In this document: in pieces, positions 14,053 through 22,570 of the stretch | Numbering within the stretch: the first letter of the stretch is position 1 | How the letters are laid out: the number at the start of each line of letters is the position of its first letter | Assembly: GCA_944322965.1 (NCBI GenBank) | Contig: CALUQR010000007.1 | Coordinates: forward strand, 1 to 64,000 | Length of the DNA: 64,000 nucleotides | From: Vulcanimicrobiota bacterium | Lineage (GTDB): Bacteria > Vulcanimicrobiota > Xenobia > Xenobiales > Xenobiaceae | Reading direction: 5' to 3' | Made by a program: the position numbers and the translations under genes | Notes under the pieces: model-generated | What the model was told of the DNA's origin: nothing | The model's input: the letters and a program-made list of their open reading frames with translations, nothing else | The model's database searches: none

Positions 14053-15777
14053 ATGGCAGCAGGACTAAAAGTTGGCGACGTGCTCTGTGGGCGCTATCCC
14101 ATTGAGGGTATCTTGGGCGAAGGGGGGATGGGGGCGGTCTATAAAGCGGGCGATCTGAGCTCCAAACGCAAGTGGGCTATCAAAGAGATGAGCGATAGCT
14201 TCGACAATCCGCAAGAGAAGGAAGAGGCGATAGCCAGTTTCAAAGCGGAAGCCGATATGTTGGCGGAACTCGATCACCCCAACCTGCCGCGCATTACCCA
14301 CTGCTTTAGCGAGCGAGGGCGCCAATATATCGTCATGGACCTAGTGGAGGGCAAGACGATTGAAAAGCTGCTCAAAGAGGCCCCGGAACATCGCCTCTCC
14401 CTCCAAGAGACGCTCAATATTGCCAGCCAATTGACGGCGGTCTTGAGCTTTTTACATTCCCACCATCCCCCCATTATCTTCCGCGACTTAAAGCCCGCCA
14501 ATATTATGCTCACCCCGCGCGGGGTGGTGAAGCTCATCGACTTTGGCATCGCCCGCTTCTTCCAGCAGGGCAAAAAGAGCGATACTAGGGCCTTAGGGAC
14601 CCCCGGTTACGCGGCGCCCGAACAGTACGGTAAGGGCCAGTCGGACGCGCGCACCGATATTTACGCCATGGGCGCCACTCTGCACGAATGCTTGACCGGT
14701 CGCGATCCCGGCGAGGCGGCTTTTAAATTCCAGCCCCCCAGCCAGATTATTCCCAGCCTGCCCCAAAGTTTAGACTTCGTCCTTTTAAAGAGCCTCAATA
14801 TCGACCCTCAGCGGCGCTGGCAGACGGTGGAGGAGTTTGGACAAGCCTTTATTAAGGCCTGCCAACCTTTGGCTACCCCCACTCTGTTGGGTCCTTTGGG
14901 AGAGTCCCAGGCCCTAGTTTCCGGCTCCTTACCCGCCGCTTCTCCAGCTGCAACTCCTAGCTCTCTGGGGGCGGCCGCTAGCGTAACTACCCCGCCCGCC
15001 AGTAGTCCCGCGCCTACTATCCCCCCGGCAGGCCCTATCGCCGCCCCGGTAGCCGCGGCCGCTACCATCCCGGTTAAACCCACCTGGCGAACGACTTCTA
15101 CCCCTCCTAGCGCCCCTAGTACTCCTAGCGCTGCGGGGGCGGATGCTAAGGTCAGTCCCTCTAAGCCTTCGGCCGACATTCCTAGCTCTCCTCAAGTTAC
15201 CCCCCCCAAGCCTACCCCTTCGGGAGATGTCTCTCCCGCTACCCCGGCTCGGCGCAACTCGGTCTTCTCATGTCCTTTAGTCGATTTTGGCAAGCGAGAG
15301 CTGGGGGGCATCTATAAGGCTAGCCTCACCGCTAGAGGGGAGGTCAATGGGGAGCTCCATCCTTCCGCCCCCTGGATCGTCTGCCGTCCTCCCAAATTGC
15401 AGGGGCAGAATCAGCCTTTTGAGATCTACGTCGATACGAAGAAGATCGCCAATCCCGGCCTCTATGAGGGGCATATCAACTTAGGCAAAGATAGTTTAGG
15501 GGTCAAAGTGGAGATTATGCCTACTAGCGTGGGCTGTCTCAAATTGGGTTGGTCTATCTTCCTACTCTGTACCTCCATCTTGCCCTATTTGGGGTTAGGC
15601 TCCACCTTGCTTTTATTGGTAACCGCCTTTTTAACGGCCAAATATTCGCGCAGCCTCTTATTGGTCTTTACGGCGGTGGCCTTAGTTTTGAGTCTCCTCT
15701 CTACGACTATTACTAGCGTAGTCTTCTTACCTTACCTCCAAGATATCTACTACCTAATTCTGAGCGAATTAGACTGA
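14053..15777 (+). CDS. Membrane-anchored Ser/Thr protein kinase
   Basis: 574 residues. The Hanks-type kinase domain spans about 11-270: glycine loop GEGGMGAVYKA (22-32), lysine in WAIKEM (Lys44), catalytic IIFRDLKPANIML (FRD rather than HRD, near residue 144), LIDFGIAR, and APEQYG. A Pro/Ala/Ser/Thr-rich linker runs from about 290 to 395. A beta-rich domain of about 90 residues follows (SCPLVDFGKRELGG to GHINLGKDSLGVKVEI). Two hydrophobic helices close the protein, so the kinase faces the cytoplasm. The target is unknown. It is third in line after speD and the M48 gene, which suggests a signalling role for the cluster. Confidence 0.9.
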   Translation: MAAGLKVGDVLCGRYPIEGILGEGGMGAVYKAGDLSSKRKWAIKEMSDSFDNPQEKEEAIASFKAEADMLAELDHPNLPRITHCFSERGRQYIVMDLVEGKTIEKLLKEAPEHRLSLQETLNIASQLTAVLSFLHSHHPPIIFRDLKPANIMLTPRGVVKLIDFGIARFFQQGKKSDTRALGTPGYAAPEQYGKGQSDARTDIYAMGATLHECLTGRDPGEAAFKFQPPSQIIPSLPQSLDFVLLKSLNIDPQRRWQTVEEFGQAFIKACQPLATPTLLGPLGESQALVSGSLPAASPAATPSSLGAAASVTTPPASSPAPTIPPAGPIAAPVAAAATIPVKPTWRTTSTPPSAPSTPSAAGADAKVSPSKPSADIPSSPQVTPPKPTPSGDVSPATPARRNSVFSCPLVDFGKRELGGIYKASLTARGEVNGELHPSAPWIVCRPPKLQGQNQPFEIYVDTKKIANPGLYEGHINLGKDSLGVKVEIMPTSVGCLKLGWSIFLLCTSILPYLGLGSTLLLLVTAFLTAKYSRSLLLVFTAVALVLSLLSTTITSVVFLPYLQDIYYLILSELD

Positions 15778-15780
15778 GCT

Positions 15781-15804
15781 AAGGGAGAGTTAGACTCTGC
15801 CCTT
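15781..15804 (+). other. Hairpin after the kinase gene
   Basis: AAGGGAGAGT, TAG loop, ACTCT-G-CCCTT forms a 10-bp stem with one bulged base, just after the kinase stop codon. There is no T-run, so it may protect the mRNA end or act as a weak terminator. The remaining 140 bases before mutS2 show nothing else clear. Confidence 0.35.
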
Positions 15805-15945
15805 TAAGGAGAGGGGCTCGCTAAAGAGGGAAAAGCTAAAGACGCAGAAGGAGGGGCCGGACGGTCGGGTAGGGGGTATTTTGAGAGCGATTAGGGCGGG
15901 GGCGCCGTCTTGTAGTTGGATAAGTAATAAGAGGAAAAGTAAAAA

Positions 15946-18861
15946 ATGGATAGCGTCGTAGAGCCTTTAGAGGCCAGTATCGCCGACTCTTTTAAGCAGA
16001 GCTCTAGAGCCCTAGAATTCGATCAGGTTTTACAGATTATAGCCGCCTACGCTCGGTGGGGTCCCGCCCGAGAGCGGATCTTGGCCCTCCATCCTTTGGC
16101 CGATCTCCAGGACTTACATTACCGCCAAGGGGAGATCGCCGAAGCTCAGGGCCTTTTAGAGGAGAAGGGCTACGCTTTGGAGGTGGAGCCTTTGGGGGAG
16201 GTGCGGGAGGCGGTGGAGGCCGCTAAACGGGGCCAGATGTTGCAGCCTTTAGAGTTGCGCGGCGTCCTGCAAGCCGCCAAGTTGTCGCGCCTTATCGGTA
16301 CTTGGTTGCGCTCTAAGGTGGGGGATTACCCGCGTCTAGCGGATAAGGCTCTGCGCTTAGCCCAATTCCGCGATTTGGAGAAGAGCTTACAGAAGGCTAT
16401 TACTCCCGAGGGCGAGCTCTCGCCTACGGCTTCGCCAGCCCTCTCCCGCCTGCGCTCGGAAGCGGCGGCGGCCCGTTTAGAGGTCAGCGAGCGCCTGCAA
16501 GAGTTTTTGCGCAACTCCGCCTACAGCCGCATGATCCAAGATCCGGTCATCTCTACGCGCTACGGGCGGGAGGTCATCCCCATTAAGGCCGAATACCGGG
16601 GCCATTTCCCGGGGATCATTATCGATCAGTCCTCTAGCGGAGCCACCCTCTTTATGGAACCCTTGGCGGTGGTAGAATTGAGTAACCTCAGCCGCGCCAA
16701 GGCCCTGGCCGAGATGGCGGAGGTACAGCGCATCTTACAGAGTCTGAGCGAATTAGTCGGTCAGAATAGCCGTCAACTCCAAGAGAGCCTAGAGGAGCTA
16801 GCTTGGTTGGAAGCCTTCCAAGCTATAGCTAAGTACTCGCGCCACGTGGGCGGCGCTTTGCCCGTCGTGGAAGAGGGCGCCCCCCTCTCCTTGCAGAGCG
16901 CCCGCCATCCGCTCTTAATTGAAAAACTGGGCAATAAAGTTGTGCCTACAACTTTCGATCTGCAGACTGGGGTGCGGACTTTGGTCGTTACCGGTCCCAA
17001 TACGGGGGGTAAGACGGTAGCTTTAAAGACGATGGGGCTCATGGTCTTAATGGCTATGGCCGGTTTACCCATTCCGGCCGATGAGAATACTACTCTGCCC
17101 TTCTTTACCCAAGTGTGGGCCGATATTGGCGACGAGCAGAGTATCGCTCAGAACCTCTCCACCTTCTCCGCCCATATCCATAGCGTCTTGCGCATGTTGC
17201 CCCACGCCAATAAGGAGTCGCTCATCCTCTTAGATGAGCTGGGGGCGGGTACCGATCCGGCGGAAGGGAGCGCTTTGGCGGAGGCTCTCTTAGAGTACCT
17301 CCAAGCGCAAGGGGCCTACACCCTAGTTACTACCCACCTCTCTAGCCTCAAGAACTTTGCCGCCCAAGAGGCGGGGATGAGCAATGCGGCCGTAGAGTTT
17401 GACGCCCAAACTTTGGCGCCCACCTTCCGGGTGATTATGGGCGTCCCCGGTCGCTCTAACGCTCTCAAGATCGCCGCCCGCTTAGGTTTACCTCCGGCTA
17501 TAGAGAGGAGGGCGCTAGAGCTTCTGGGAGGCAATAACGCCCAGGTGGAGGGCCTTTTGGGCGAGTTAGATAAGGAGCGGGAAGTTAATGAGCGGCTGGC
17601 TAAAAAGTTGCGCGATCAGCTCTCGCAAGTGGGCCGTTTGAAGCGCAGTTACGAGGCGGAGCTCAGCCAAGCTAAAGGAATCTGCGCCCAGATCGTAGAG
17701 CGCAGCACGGAGGAGAGCCGCCAATTAGTAGCCGAGACTAAGCGCCGTCTGCACGGCCTTACGGGTAGTATGCGCCGCCGTCTGGCCCAGTTGGCTGGGG
17801 TCCGGCGCCAATCGATCGTCGAATTGCGCCAGGCCGCCCAAGAGCTTAGCCAAGCTCTCATTAAGTTTGAGGCCTTAGAGGAGTTGGTGGAGCTAAATCC
17901 CGTGGCCAGCCAAGCTTTAGCTCGGGCTCTGCGCGAAGCGGTAGCTTATCGCCAAGCGCGGCGCACGAATGGCGGGGAAGCGGCCTTTATAGTAGCTAAT
18001 AGCCAGGAGAGCCAAGATCTCACCCCCAGTGAAGCGCTGCAATTAGAGGTGGCGGAGGAGGATGTCGGTTCTTACTCCGTCTCTGAGACCCCAGAGGCGG
18101 CCAGCGACTCCAGCCGTCTAGATCGCCTCGATCAGTACGTGCGCCAATTGGCCCAGGCCAGTGAGACGGAGTTAGAGGATTTGAGCCAAGGGGCTAAGCT
18201 TTTGCGCCAGCAGAATCCCGCCCCTAAAGGTTCCCACCGCCTGCAGGAGCGCTTCCAAAATACGGCCAGCTTGGCCTTAGAGGTCAATGCCGAAGTGGGC
18301 GCCACTTTGGGGGAAGGCAATCAGGAGAGCTCCGCCCAGTTGGCGCGCGAGCTGGAGTTGGAGCCCTCTAAAGAGGAAGAACTGGTCCAAGAGGAGGAAG
18401 AGGCAGAGGAGCTCAATCTGCCCTTAGAGGTGGGCTCTCACGTCTTCGTACCGCGCTACGGCCAAGACGGCACGGTCCTTTCCCTCTCGGAAAAGAAGGT
18501 GGAAGTCCAAATTGGGGTTATTCGCATTAAGGTTAAGCGCGAAGATCTCCAAGTCTTGGCTCCCACTCCGCGCAGTGAGGTGGGAAGTCTGCCCCGGGGC
18601 GGAAAGATGAGTATGCTCTCTAGTCGCATCGACCTGCACGGACTCAACGTCGACGAGGCCCTCTGGGAGTTAGGGCGGCGCTTAGACGAGGCCTTTATGA
18701 GCGGCCTCCGCCAAGTGGAGATCGTCCATGGCAAGGGGACGGGCGCCCTGCGCAAAGCGGTCTTAGAGTTTATTAAAGACCATCCCTCTATCGCTTCCTA
18801 CCGCATGGGCAAAGCCTATGAAGGGGGGATAGGGACGACCGTAGTCCAGCTCAATAATTGA
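15946..18861 (+). CDS. mutS2: Endonuclease MutS2 with extended acidic linker
   Basis: MutS2 is a MutS-like ATPase that acts on branched DNA or, in some bacteria, on collided ribosomes. Walker A GPNTGGKT is at about residues 350-357, Walker B LLDELGAGTDP near 428, then a coiled-coil segment. A KOW/SH3-like element (LEVGSHVFVPRYGQDGTVLSL) precedes the C-terminal Smr nuclease domain, which shows RIDLHGLNV near 893 and HGKGTG near 927. At 971 residues it is about 180 longer than typical MutS2 (about 780-800). The excess lies around 690-830, a Glu/Gln/Ser-rich low-complexity stretch. A purine-rich SD (AAGAGG) precedes the ATG. Confidence 0.94.
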   Translation: MDSVVEPLEASIADSFKQSSRALEFDQVLQIIAAYARWGPARERILALHPLADLQDLHYRQGEIAEAQGLLEEKGYALEVEPLGEVREAVEAAKRGQMLQPLELRGVLQAAKLSRLIGTWLRSKVGDYPRLADKALRLAQFRDLEKSLQKAITPEGELSPTASPALSRLRSEAAAARLEVSERLQEFLRNSAYSRMIQDPVISTRYGREVIPIKAEYRGHFPGIIIDQSSSGATLFMEPLAVVELSNLSRAKALAEMAEVQRILQSLSELVGQNSRQLQESLEELAWLEAFQAIAKYSRHVGGALPVVEEGAPLSLQSARHPLLIEKLGNKVVPTTFDLQTGVRTLVVTGPNTGGKTVALKTMGLMVLMAMAGLPIPADENTTLPFFTQVWADIGDEQSIAQNLSTFSAHIHSVLRMLPHANKESLILLDELGAGTDPAEGSALAEALLEYLQAQGAYTLVTTHLSSLKNFAAQEAGMSNAAVEFDAQTLAPTFRVIMGVPGRSNALKIAARLGLPPAIERRALELLGGNNAQVEGLLGELDKEREVNERLAKKLRDQLSQVGRLKRSYEAELSQAKGICAQIVERSTEESRQLVAETKRRLHGLTGSMRRRLAQLAGVRRQSIVELRQAAQELSQALIKFEALEELVELNPVASQALARALREAVAYRQARRTNGGEAAFIVANSQESQDLTPSEALQLEVAEEDVGSYSVSETPEAASDSSRLDRLDQYVRQLAQASETELEDLSQGAKLLRQQNPAPKGSHRLQERFQNTASLALEVNAEVGATLGEGNQESSAQLARELELEPSKEEELVQEEEEAEELNLPLEVGSHVFVPRYGQDGTVLSLSEKKVEVQIGVIRIKVKREDLQVLAPTPRSEVGSLPRGGKMSMLSSRIDLHGLNVDEALWELGRRLDEAFMSGLRQVEIVHGKGTGALRKAVLEFIKDHPSIASYRMGKAYEGGIGTTVVQLNN

Positions 18862-18988
18862 GTTGGCGGCGGCCCAACTTAAGGAAAGCTTAAAAAGTAA
18901 AGGTTGGGGGGAGACGACTAGCTTTTCTTCAGCTTAATATAAAGCGTAAGATCTTTAGACGGTAATTTTTTTATGGAGGAGCATTTTT

Positions 18989-19654
18989 ATGTCTAAGTAC
19001 GGTTTATATTTAGTATTGGGCGCCCTGACTTTGACCCTCTCGACCCCCTCTCTCAGTTGGGCCGCTCCTCCGACGGAGCGTTCCGCCCAGCCTCCCAGCG
19101 TTAAGCGCCAAGGCGAGAGGCCTCCCCAACGCCATAAAGGCGGTTTAGAGGCGCGCTTGCGCCGCAGCTTGACTAAAGAGCTGGGTTTAACCGCTGAGCA
19201 GGTGGAGCGGGCTAAGCCTATGATCGCCAAATATGCGCAGAGGCAGCAAGAGTTGCGCCGGGAGAGGCGCGAGGGCTTTGAAAAGCTCTTGACCCCGGAA
19301 CAGAAAGCCCAGTTGGAGGCTAAACGCCAGGCCCGCCGGGAGAGGAAGGCCGCTAACGCTCCCACTGAGAGGAAGCGGCCGGAGCGGGCCGTCCAGGCGG
19401 GACCTAAGTTAGAACTCTCCGCCGCTCAGAAAGAGAGTTTAGGTAAGTTGCGCCAAGAGCAAAAAGCGGAGAACGAACAGGCCTGGACGAACTTTAAAGC
19501 TGAGTTGGGAAGTATCTTAGACGATTCCCAGCGCGCCAAGTTAGATAAGTTGGAAGCTCGGCAGTTAATGCGCGGCCCGCGTCGGGGAGGCTCTAAAGAG
19601 GGCCGTCCGGGGAGGGAGAAGCGCCCCGCGGCGCCGACGCCTTCCGCTAAGTAA
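18989..19654 (+). CDS. Exported Spy/CpxP-like (LTxxQ-type) protein
   Basis: 221 residues with a clear signal peptide (LYLVLGALTLTLSTPSLSWA, cleaved before APP). The mature chain is strongly basic and helical, with two LTxxQ-like helices: LTAEQVERAKPM and LTPEQKAQLEA, followed by a second pair (LSAAQKESLG and LDDSQRAKLD). This is the layout of Spy/CpxP/ZraP periplasmic chaperones that sense or buffer envelope and metal stress. The tail is Gly/Arg/Pro-rich. A strong SD (GGAGG) sits 9 bases before the ATG. It is 23 bases upstream of a second Spy-like gene, so the pair is probably one transcript ending at the terminator near 20270. Confidence 0.75.
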   Translation: MSKYGLYLVLGALTLTLSTPSLSWAAPPTERSAQPPSVKRQGERPPQRHKGGLEARLRRSLTKELGLTAEQVERAKPMIAKYAQRQQELRRERREGFEKLLTPEQKAQLEAKRQARRERKAANAPTERKRPERAVQAGPKLELSAAQKESLGKLRQEQKAENEQAWTNFKAELGSILDDSQRAKLDKLEARQLMRGPRRGGSKEGRPGREKRPAAPTPSAK

Positions 19655-19677
19655 TTCTCAATTAAGGAGTAGAGATA

Positions 19678-20187
19678 ATGTCCAAAGTAGGTACGAAACT
19701 GGCTTTAGCTTTAGTAGCTTTGGGACTGTGGGCGGCCCCCGCTCTGGCGGCCCCGCCTAAGCCCCCGGCCCCCGATATGCCCCCCCACATCGAGGCCGCT
19801 TTAGATTTGAGCGATTCCCAGTATAATCGCATCGAGACTATCCGCCAGCGTTACGCGCAACAGGAGTTCTACCGGCGCCAGCGCCTGGAGCGGGAGCGCA
19901 ACCGCGAGCGCCGCCAGATGCAAAAAGAGATCGAGCAGGTCTTGACCCCCGAGCAGCGGGCCAAGTGGGAAGAATTGCGCAGTCAAGCTCCCGCCTGGAC
20001 TCCTGGGCCAGATCGGCGTCCGGGCCGGGACTATCGCCATCGCGGTCCCCATCGCCGCGGTTGGGAATGCGGTCCCGGTTGCACTTCCGCCTGTCGGGAA
20101 GTCTGCGGCCCCAATTGCGACGGCGCTTGCCCCTCGGAGTGTCCCGGACGCTGCGCCACTAAGGCGGCTCCTGCGGCTAAGCCCTAA
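19678..20187 (+). CDS. Exported Spy/ZraP-like protein with CX3C cysteine-ladder tail
   Basis: 169 residues. A signal peptide (TKLALALVALGLWAAPALA) leads to a Spy-like helical part with LDLSDSQYNRIETIRQRY and the LTPEQRAKWEEL motif. A His/Arg/Pro-rich segment (DYRHRGPHRRG) follows. The C-terminus has eight cysteines at residues 131, 135, 139, 143, 147, 151, 155 and 159, a perfect C-x3-C repeat. Such spacing would place all Cys on one helix face or form a metal cluster; CX3C repeats bind copper in copper-storage proteins, so a periplasmic soft-metal role is plausible but unproved. AAGGAG precedes the ATG. It is in tandem with the Spy-like gene upstream. Confidence 0.78.
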   Translation: MSKVGTKLALALVALGLWAAPALAAPPKPPAPDMPPHIEAALDLSDSQYNRIETIRQRYAQQEFYRRQRLERERNRERRQMQKEIEQVLTPEQRAKWEELRSQAPAWTPGPDRRPGRDYRHRGPHRRGWECGPGCTSACREVCGPNCDGACPSECPGRCATKAAPAAKP

Positions 20188-20200
20188 AGTCAAGGTACAG

Positions 20201-20279
20201 GGAGGTTCCCCCTCCCATCTAGAAGGAAGGACCCTCTCCAGGGCGTCTCTAAGGGGACGCTCGGGAGGGGGCTTTTTTT
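20201..20279 (+). terminator. Branched intrinsic terminator ending exactly at the next start codon
   Basis: CCCCCTCCC (20208-20216) pairs with GGGAGGGGG (20263-20271), followed by C and seven T, a good intrinsic terminator for the Spy-like pair. The 46-nt loop holds a smaller GCGTC/GACGC hairpin. The left arm can alternatively pair with GGAGG at 20201-20205 (local GGAGG/CCTCC hairpin), which would free GGGAGGGGG. That same purine run is the only plausible SD for the ATG at 20280, so terminator folding and translation start exclude each other. Confidence 0.7.
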
Positions 20280-20978
20280 ATGAGTAATCCTTCTCTCTCA
20301 CCCTTCCCCCAGAACTTAGCTAGCTACTCTAGCTCCCAGTTGCGCGCCTGGCTCGATGGGCATACGGTGCGCCTCTTGCGGGGGGTAGAGCCGCCCAGGG
20401 CTACCTTGCGCCAGCTCGATTGCGGCCTCATCGCCAAAGATTTTTTAGATAGCGAGCCCTGGTACCGCTACACTTTGGGGCGCTGGCTTTTAGGGAGAGA
20501 AGAGCGCATCTACCGCCGCTTAGAGGGGATAGAGGGGATCCCGGGGCGAGTGGCCCGACCGCACTCCGATCTCTTAGTTATGGAATATTTGGCCGGGGCT
20601 CGCGATCTCAAGAAGGTACCTCTAGACCAATTGCCCTGGTCCGCCTTAGAACAGTTGCGCGCCCTCTTAGAGGCTATCCATAGCCGGGGGGTCGTCCACT
20701 TCGATATAGGCCACGACTCCAATGGCGACTACGGGCGCGAGACGAATCTCCTCTGGCGCGAGGGGCGCCTCTACTTAATAGACTTTGCCGGCTCTTTGAG
20801 CGGGGTCCCCCAGCCTCTCTTTAAGCTCTTAGTCCAGGCGGACAATTTGGCCATCCTCAAAGTCTTGCGCCGCTTCTTCCCCCAAAAGGAAGAAGCCCCC
20901 CCGCCAGGCTGGGATTTTAAGGCCTATGAACCCCGTCCCTGGGAAAGGCGCCTCCTCAAAAAATTGGGTAAGCTCTAA
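20280..20978 (+). CDS. Small atypical protein kinase (RIO/WaaP-like fold)
   Basis: 232 residues with kinase-like motifs but no full Hanks signature. LIAKDFLDSEPWYRYTLGRWLLGREERIYRRLEGIEGIP is typical of small bacterial kinase-fold proteins near lipopolysaccharide kinase/RIO families; the catalytic loop is seen as VVHFDIGHDSN...ETNLLW (near residue 140) and the metal-binding motif as LIDFAGS (DFA in place of DFG). The substrate is unknown; sugars, lipids or proteins are all possible. The ATG follows a terminator T-tract immediately, with the SD in the terminator stem. It is 7 bases from the convergent ACT-domain gene. Confidence 0.75.
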   Translation: MSNPSLSPFPQNLASYSSSQLRAWLDGHTVRLLRGVEPPRATLRQLDCGLIAKDFLDSEPWYRYTLGRWLLGREERIYRRLEGIEGIPGRVARPHSDLLVMEYLAGARDLKKVPLDQLPWSALEQLRALLEAIHSRGVVHFDIGHDSNGDYGRETNLLWREGRLYLIDFAGSLSGVPQPLFKLLVQADNLAILKVLRRFFPQKEEAPPPGWDFKAYEPRPWERRLLKKLGKL

Positions 20979-20985
20979 GTTAAAG

Positions 20986-21375
20986 TTAGACCCTATGCAT
21001 GTAGGCAAAGAGCTCTGAGCGTTGCATACGCAAACTGATGCCTAAAGAGCGGGCTTCGTCGCGCAAGGTATTGCGCAAAAGGACGAGATCGGGGGAGTCG
21101 CTGATACAGTAATGGGCGTAGATGAGCAGAGCAAAATTCTTATCCGTATGTAAGGAGCTCTCAATATGGCTGACCTCTACCCCGTGGCGGTGGAGGAGCT
21201 CAGTGAGCTCGGCGGTCAACTTCTGCTCAAACTCTTGGGGCTCCAAGTTGGGCACTTCATTTTGAGGGTGGTTACCCGTATAAGCGGCGATAATTAAGCT
21301 GCAGACGGAACCGGGGGTCAACTCTTGGATGTGCAGAGGCTCAGTGGCGGTACCTAAAGGAGACGTCTTTACCAT
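20986..21375 (-). CDS. ACT-domain protein (UPF0237/GcvR-like)
   Basis: 129 residues. The C-terminal segment SLGISLRMQRSELFAYMHRV resembles the end of UPF0237 ACT proteins, where an RxQHExxFxAMHRI-like motif is conserved. The preceding beta-alpha pattern (VEVSHIESSLHTDKNFALLIYAHY) fits an ACT fold. Such proteins usually bind small ligands, often amino acids, but no ligand can be named. It is a single gene, convergent with the kinase gene and divergent from the SPFH pair. Confidence 0.6.
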   Translation of the reverse strand: MVKTSPLGTATEPLHIQELTPGSVCSLIIAAYTGNHPQNEVPNLEPQEFEQKLTAELTELLHRHGVEVSHIESSLHTDKNFALLIYAHYCISDSPDLVLLRNTLRDEARSLGISLRMQRSELFAYMHRV

Positions 21376-21565
21376 GGATCCCCCTTCGCTCTCTAGCGCC
21401 CCTATTCCCGCTGCCCAGCCCCTCCTAGGAGAGGAAACGGACTTAACTTAGCAAATTATAAAGGCGGTCTTTGGTTGGCCCGGAGAGGGCTGGGATTTTG
21501 CTTCCTAGAGGCGGGGAAGAGGCTAACTTAGGGAGACCAAATTTGAGCTTTGAAGGAGCGGCAAA

Positions 21566-22564
21566 ATGGCAATTGTAGGTGTCTTCTTAGGCATACTAGC
21601 CTACGTCGCAGTGCGATTGGGTTTTGGTTTTTACACGGTGCAGCCCAATGAAGTGGCTGTCTTAACTACTTTTGGCCGGGCTGAACGCCTGGGGGGCGCC
21701 TCTTTTGGCAGCGAAGATTTCTTGCGCGTAGAGGGAGCGGAGGGCCAAGAAGAGGTGAAATACGCTTATCCGCGCCTGGTGGTCCACACCTCGGGGTTAC
21801 ACTTCAAATGGCCCTGGCAAGAGGTGAGGATCGTACCTTTGGCCATCCAGACGGTAGATATAGGTTTCGATCCTAGCGCTAATTCCGCTTTCTCCCCCGT
21901 AGGGCGGCGCATGGCCCCCCAGAGCGACGGCTTAGGGGCTATCACCAAAGACCAGCTCAATATTAAGATTAGCGGCCAACTGCGTTATAAGGTCTCTCCC
22001 GAGCATATCTACGCCTACTGCTTTGGTATTAAAAATCCCATCGCCCACGTTATGGGCTTCTTCCATTCCGTCTTGCGCGAAAAGATCGCCAACTACCAAG
22101 CGCCGCGCCGCCTCTCTGGCAATACTGAGCCCGATAACGGGGTGGGCGACGTCTCTATTAACGATCTGCGCAAGAATTTGCAAGATATTAACCAGCATAT
22201 GGAAGAGGAGTGCCGCGAATCGGCGCAGCGTTATGGCATCAGCTTAGAGGCGGCCTTAATTACCAATATCGATCCTCCCAGCGAAGTGGAATCCGCCCTG
22301 GCCTCCATCAATACCGCCCACAACCAAGTCTCCTCCGACCTCAGCGTAGCCCAGGCCACGGCCGATCAGACCTTAGTCCAATCGAAGCGGGCGGTAGAGA
22401 TCCAGACTCTCAAAGCCCAAGCCGAAGTGGAGCCTCTGCGCCAGCTCTCCCAGCGTCTGCGCGAACTGCGCGATGGAGGCGGTCTCTACTCCTACCTGCG
22501 CAACTTGAAGTTGGGACTCTTGGATAAAGCCAAGACGATCGTTATGGAAGATGCCAGGAGGTAG
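21566..22564 (+). CDS. SPFH (stomatin/prohibitin/HflK-like) membrane protein
   Basis: 332 residues: one N-terminal membrane helix (VGVFLGILAYVAVRLGFGFY), then an SPFH/band-7 domain opening with YTVQPNEVAVLTTFGR and containing GLHFKWPWQEVRIVPLAIQTVDIGF. The C-terminal half is a helical coiled-coil region. These proteins oligomerise as membrane scaffolds and often regulate FtsH-type proteases or membrane microdomains. The start is preceded by AAGGAG. It is 6 bases upstream of a second SPFH gene, an HflK/HflC-like pairing, though I would not assign those names. Confidence 0.85.
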   Translation: MAIVGVFLGILAYVAVRLGFGFYTVQPNEVAVLTTFGRAERLGGASFGSEDFLRVEGAEGQEEVKYAYPRLVVHTSGLHFKWPWQEVRIVPLAIQTVDIGFDPSANSAFSPVGRRMAPQSDGLGAITKDQLNIKISGQLRYKVSPEHIYAYCFGIKNPIAHVMGFFHSVLREKIANYQAPRRLSGNTEPDNGVGDVSINDLRKNLQDINQHMEEECRESAQRYGISLEAALITNIDPPSEVESALASINTAHNQVSSDLSVAQATADQTLVQSKRAVEIQTLKAQAEVEPLRQLSQRLRELRDGGGLYSYLRNLKLGLLDKAKTIVMEDARR

Positions 22565-22570
22565 AGCGCG

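Noticed and set aside
14808-15195. Ala/Gly- and Arg-rich minus-strand frames opposite the kinase linker
   Set aside because: They mirror the Pro/Ala/Thr-rich linker codons of the kinase and have no independent support.
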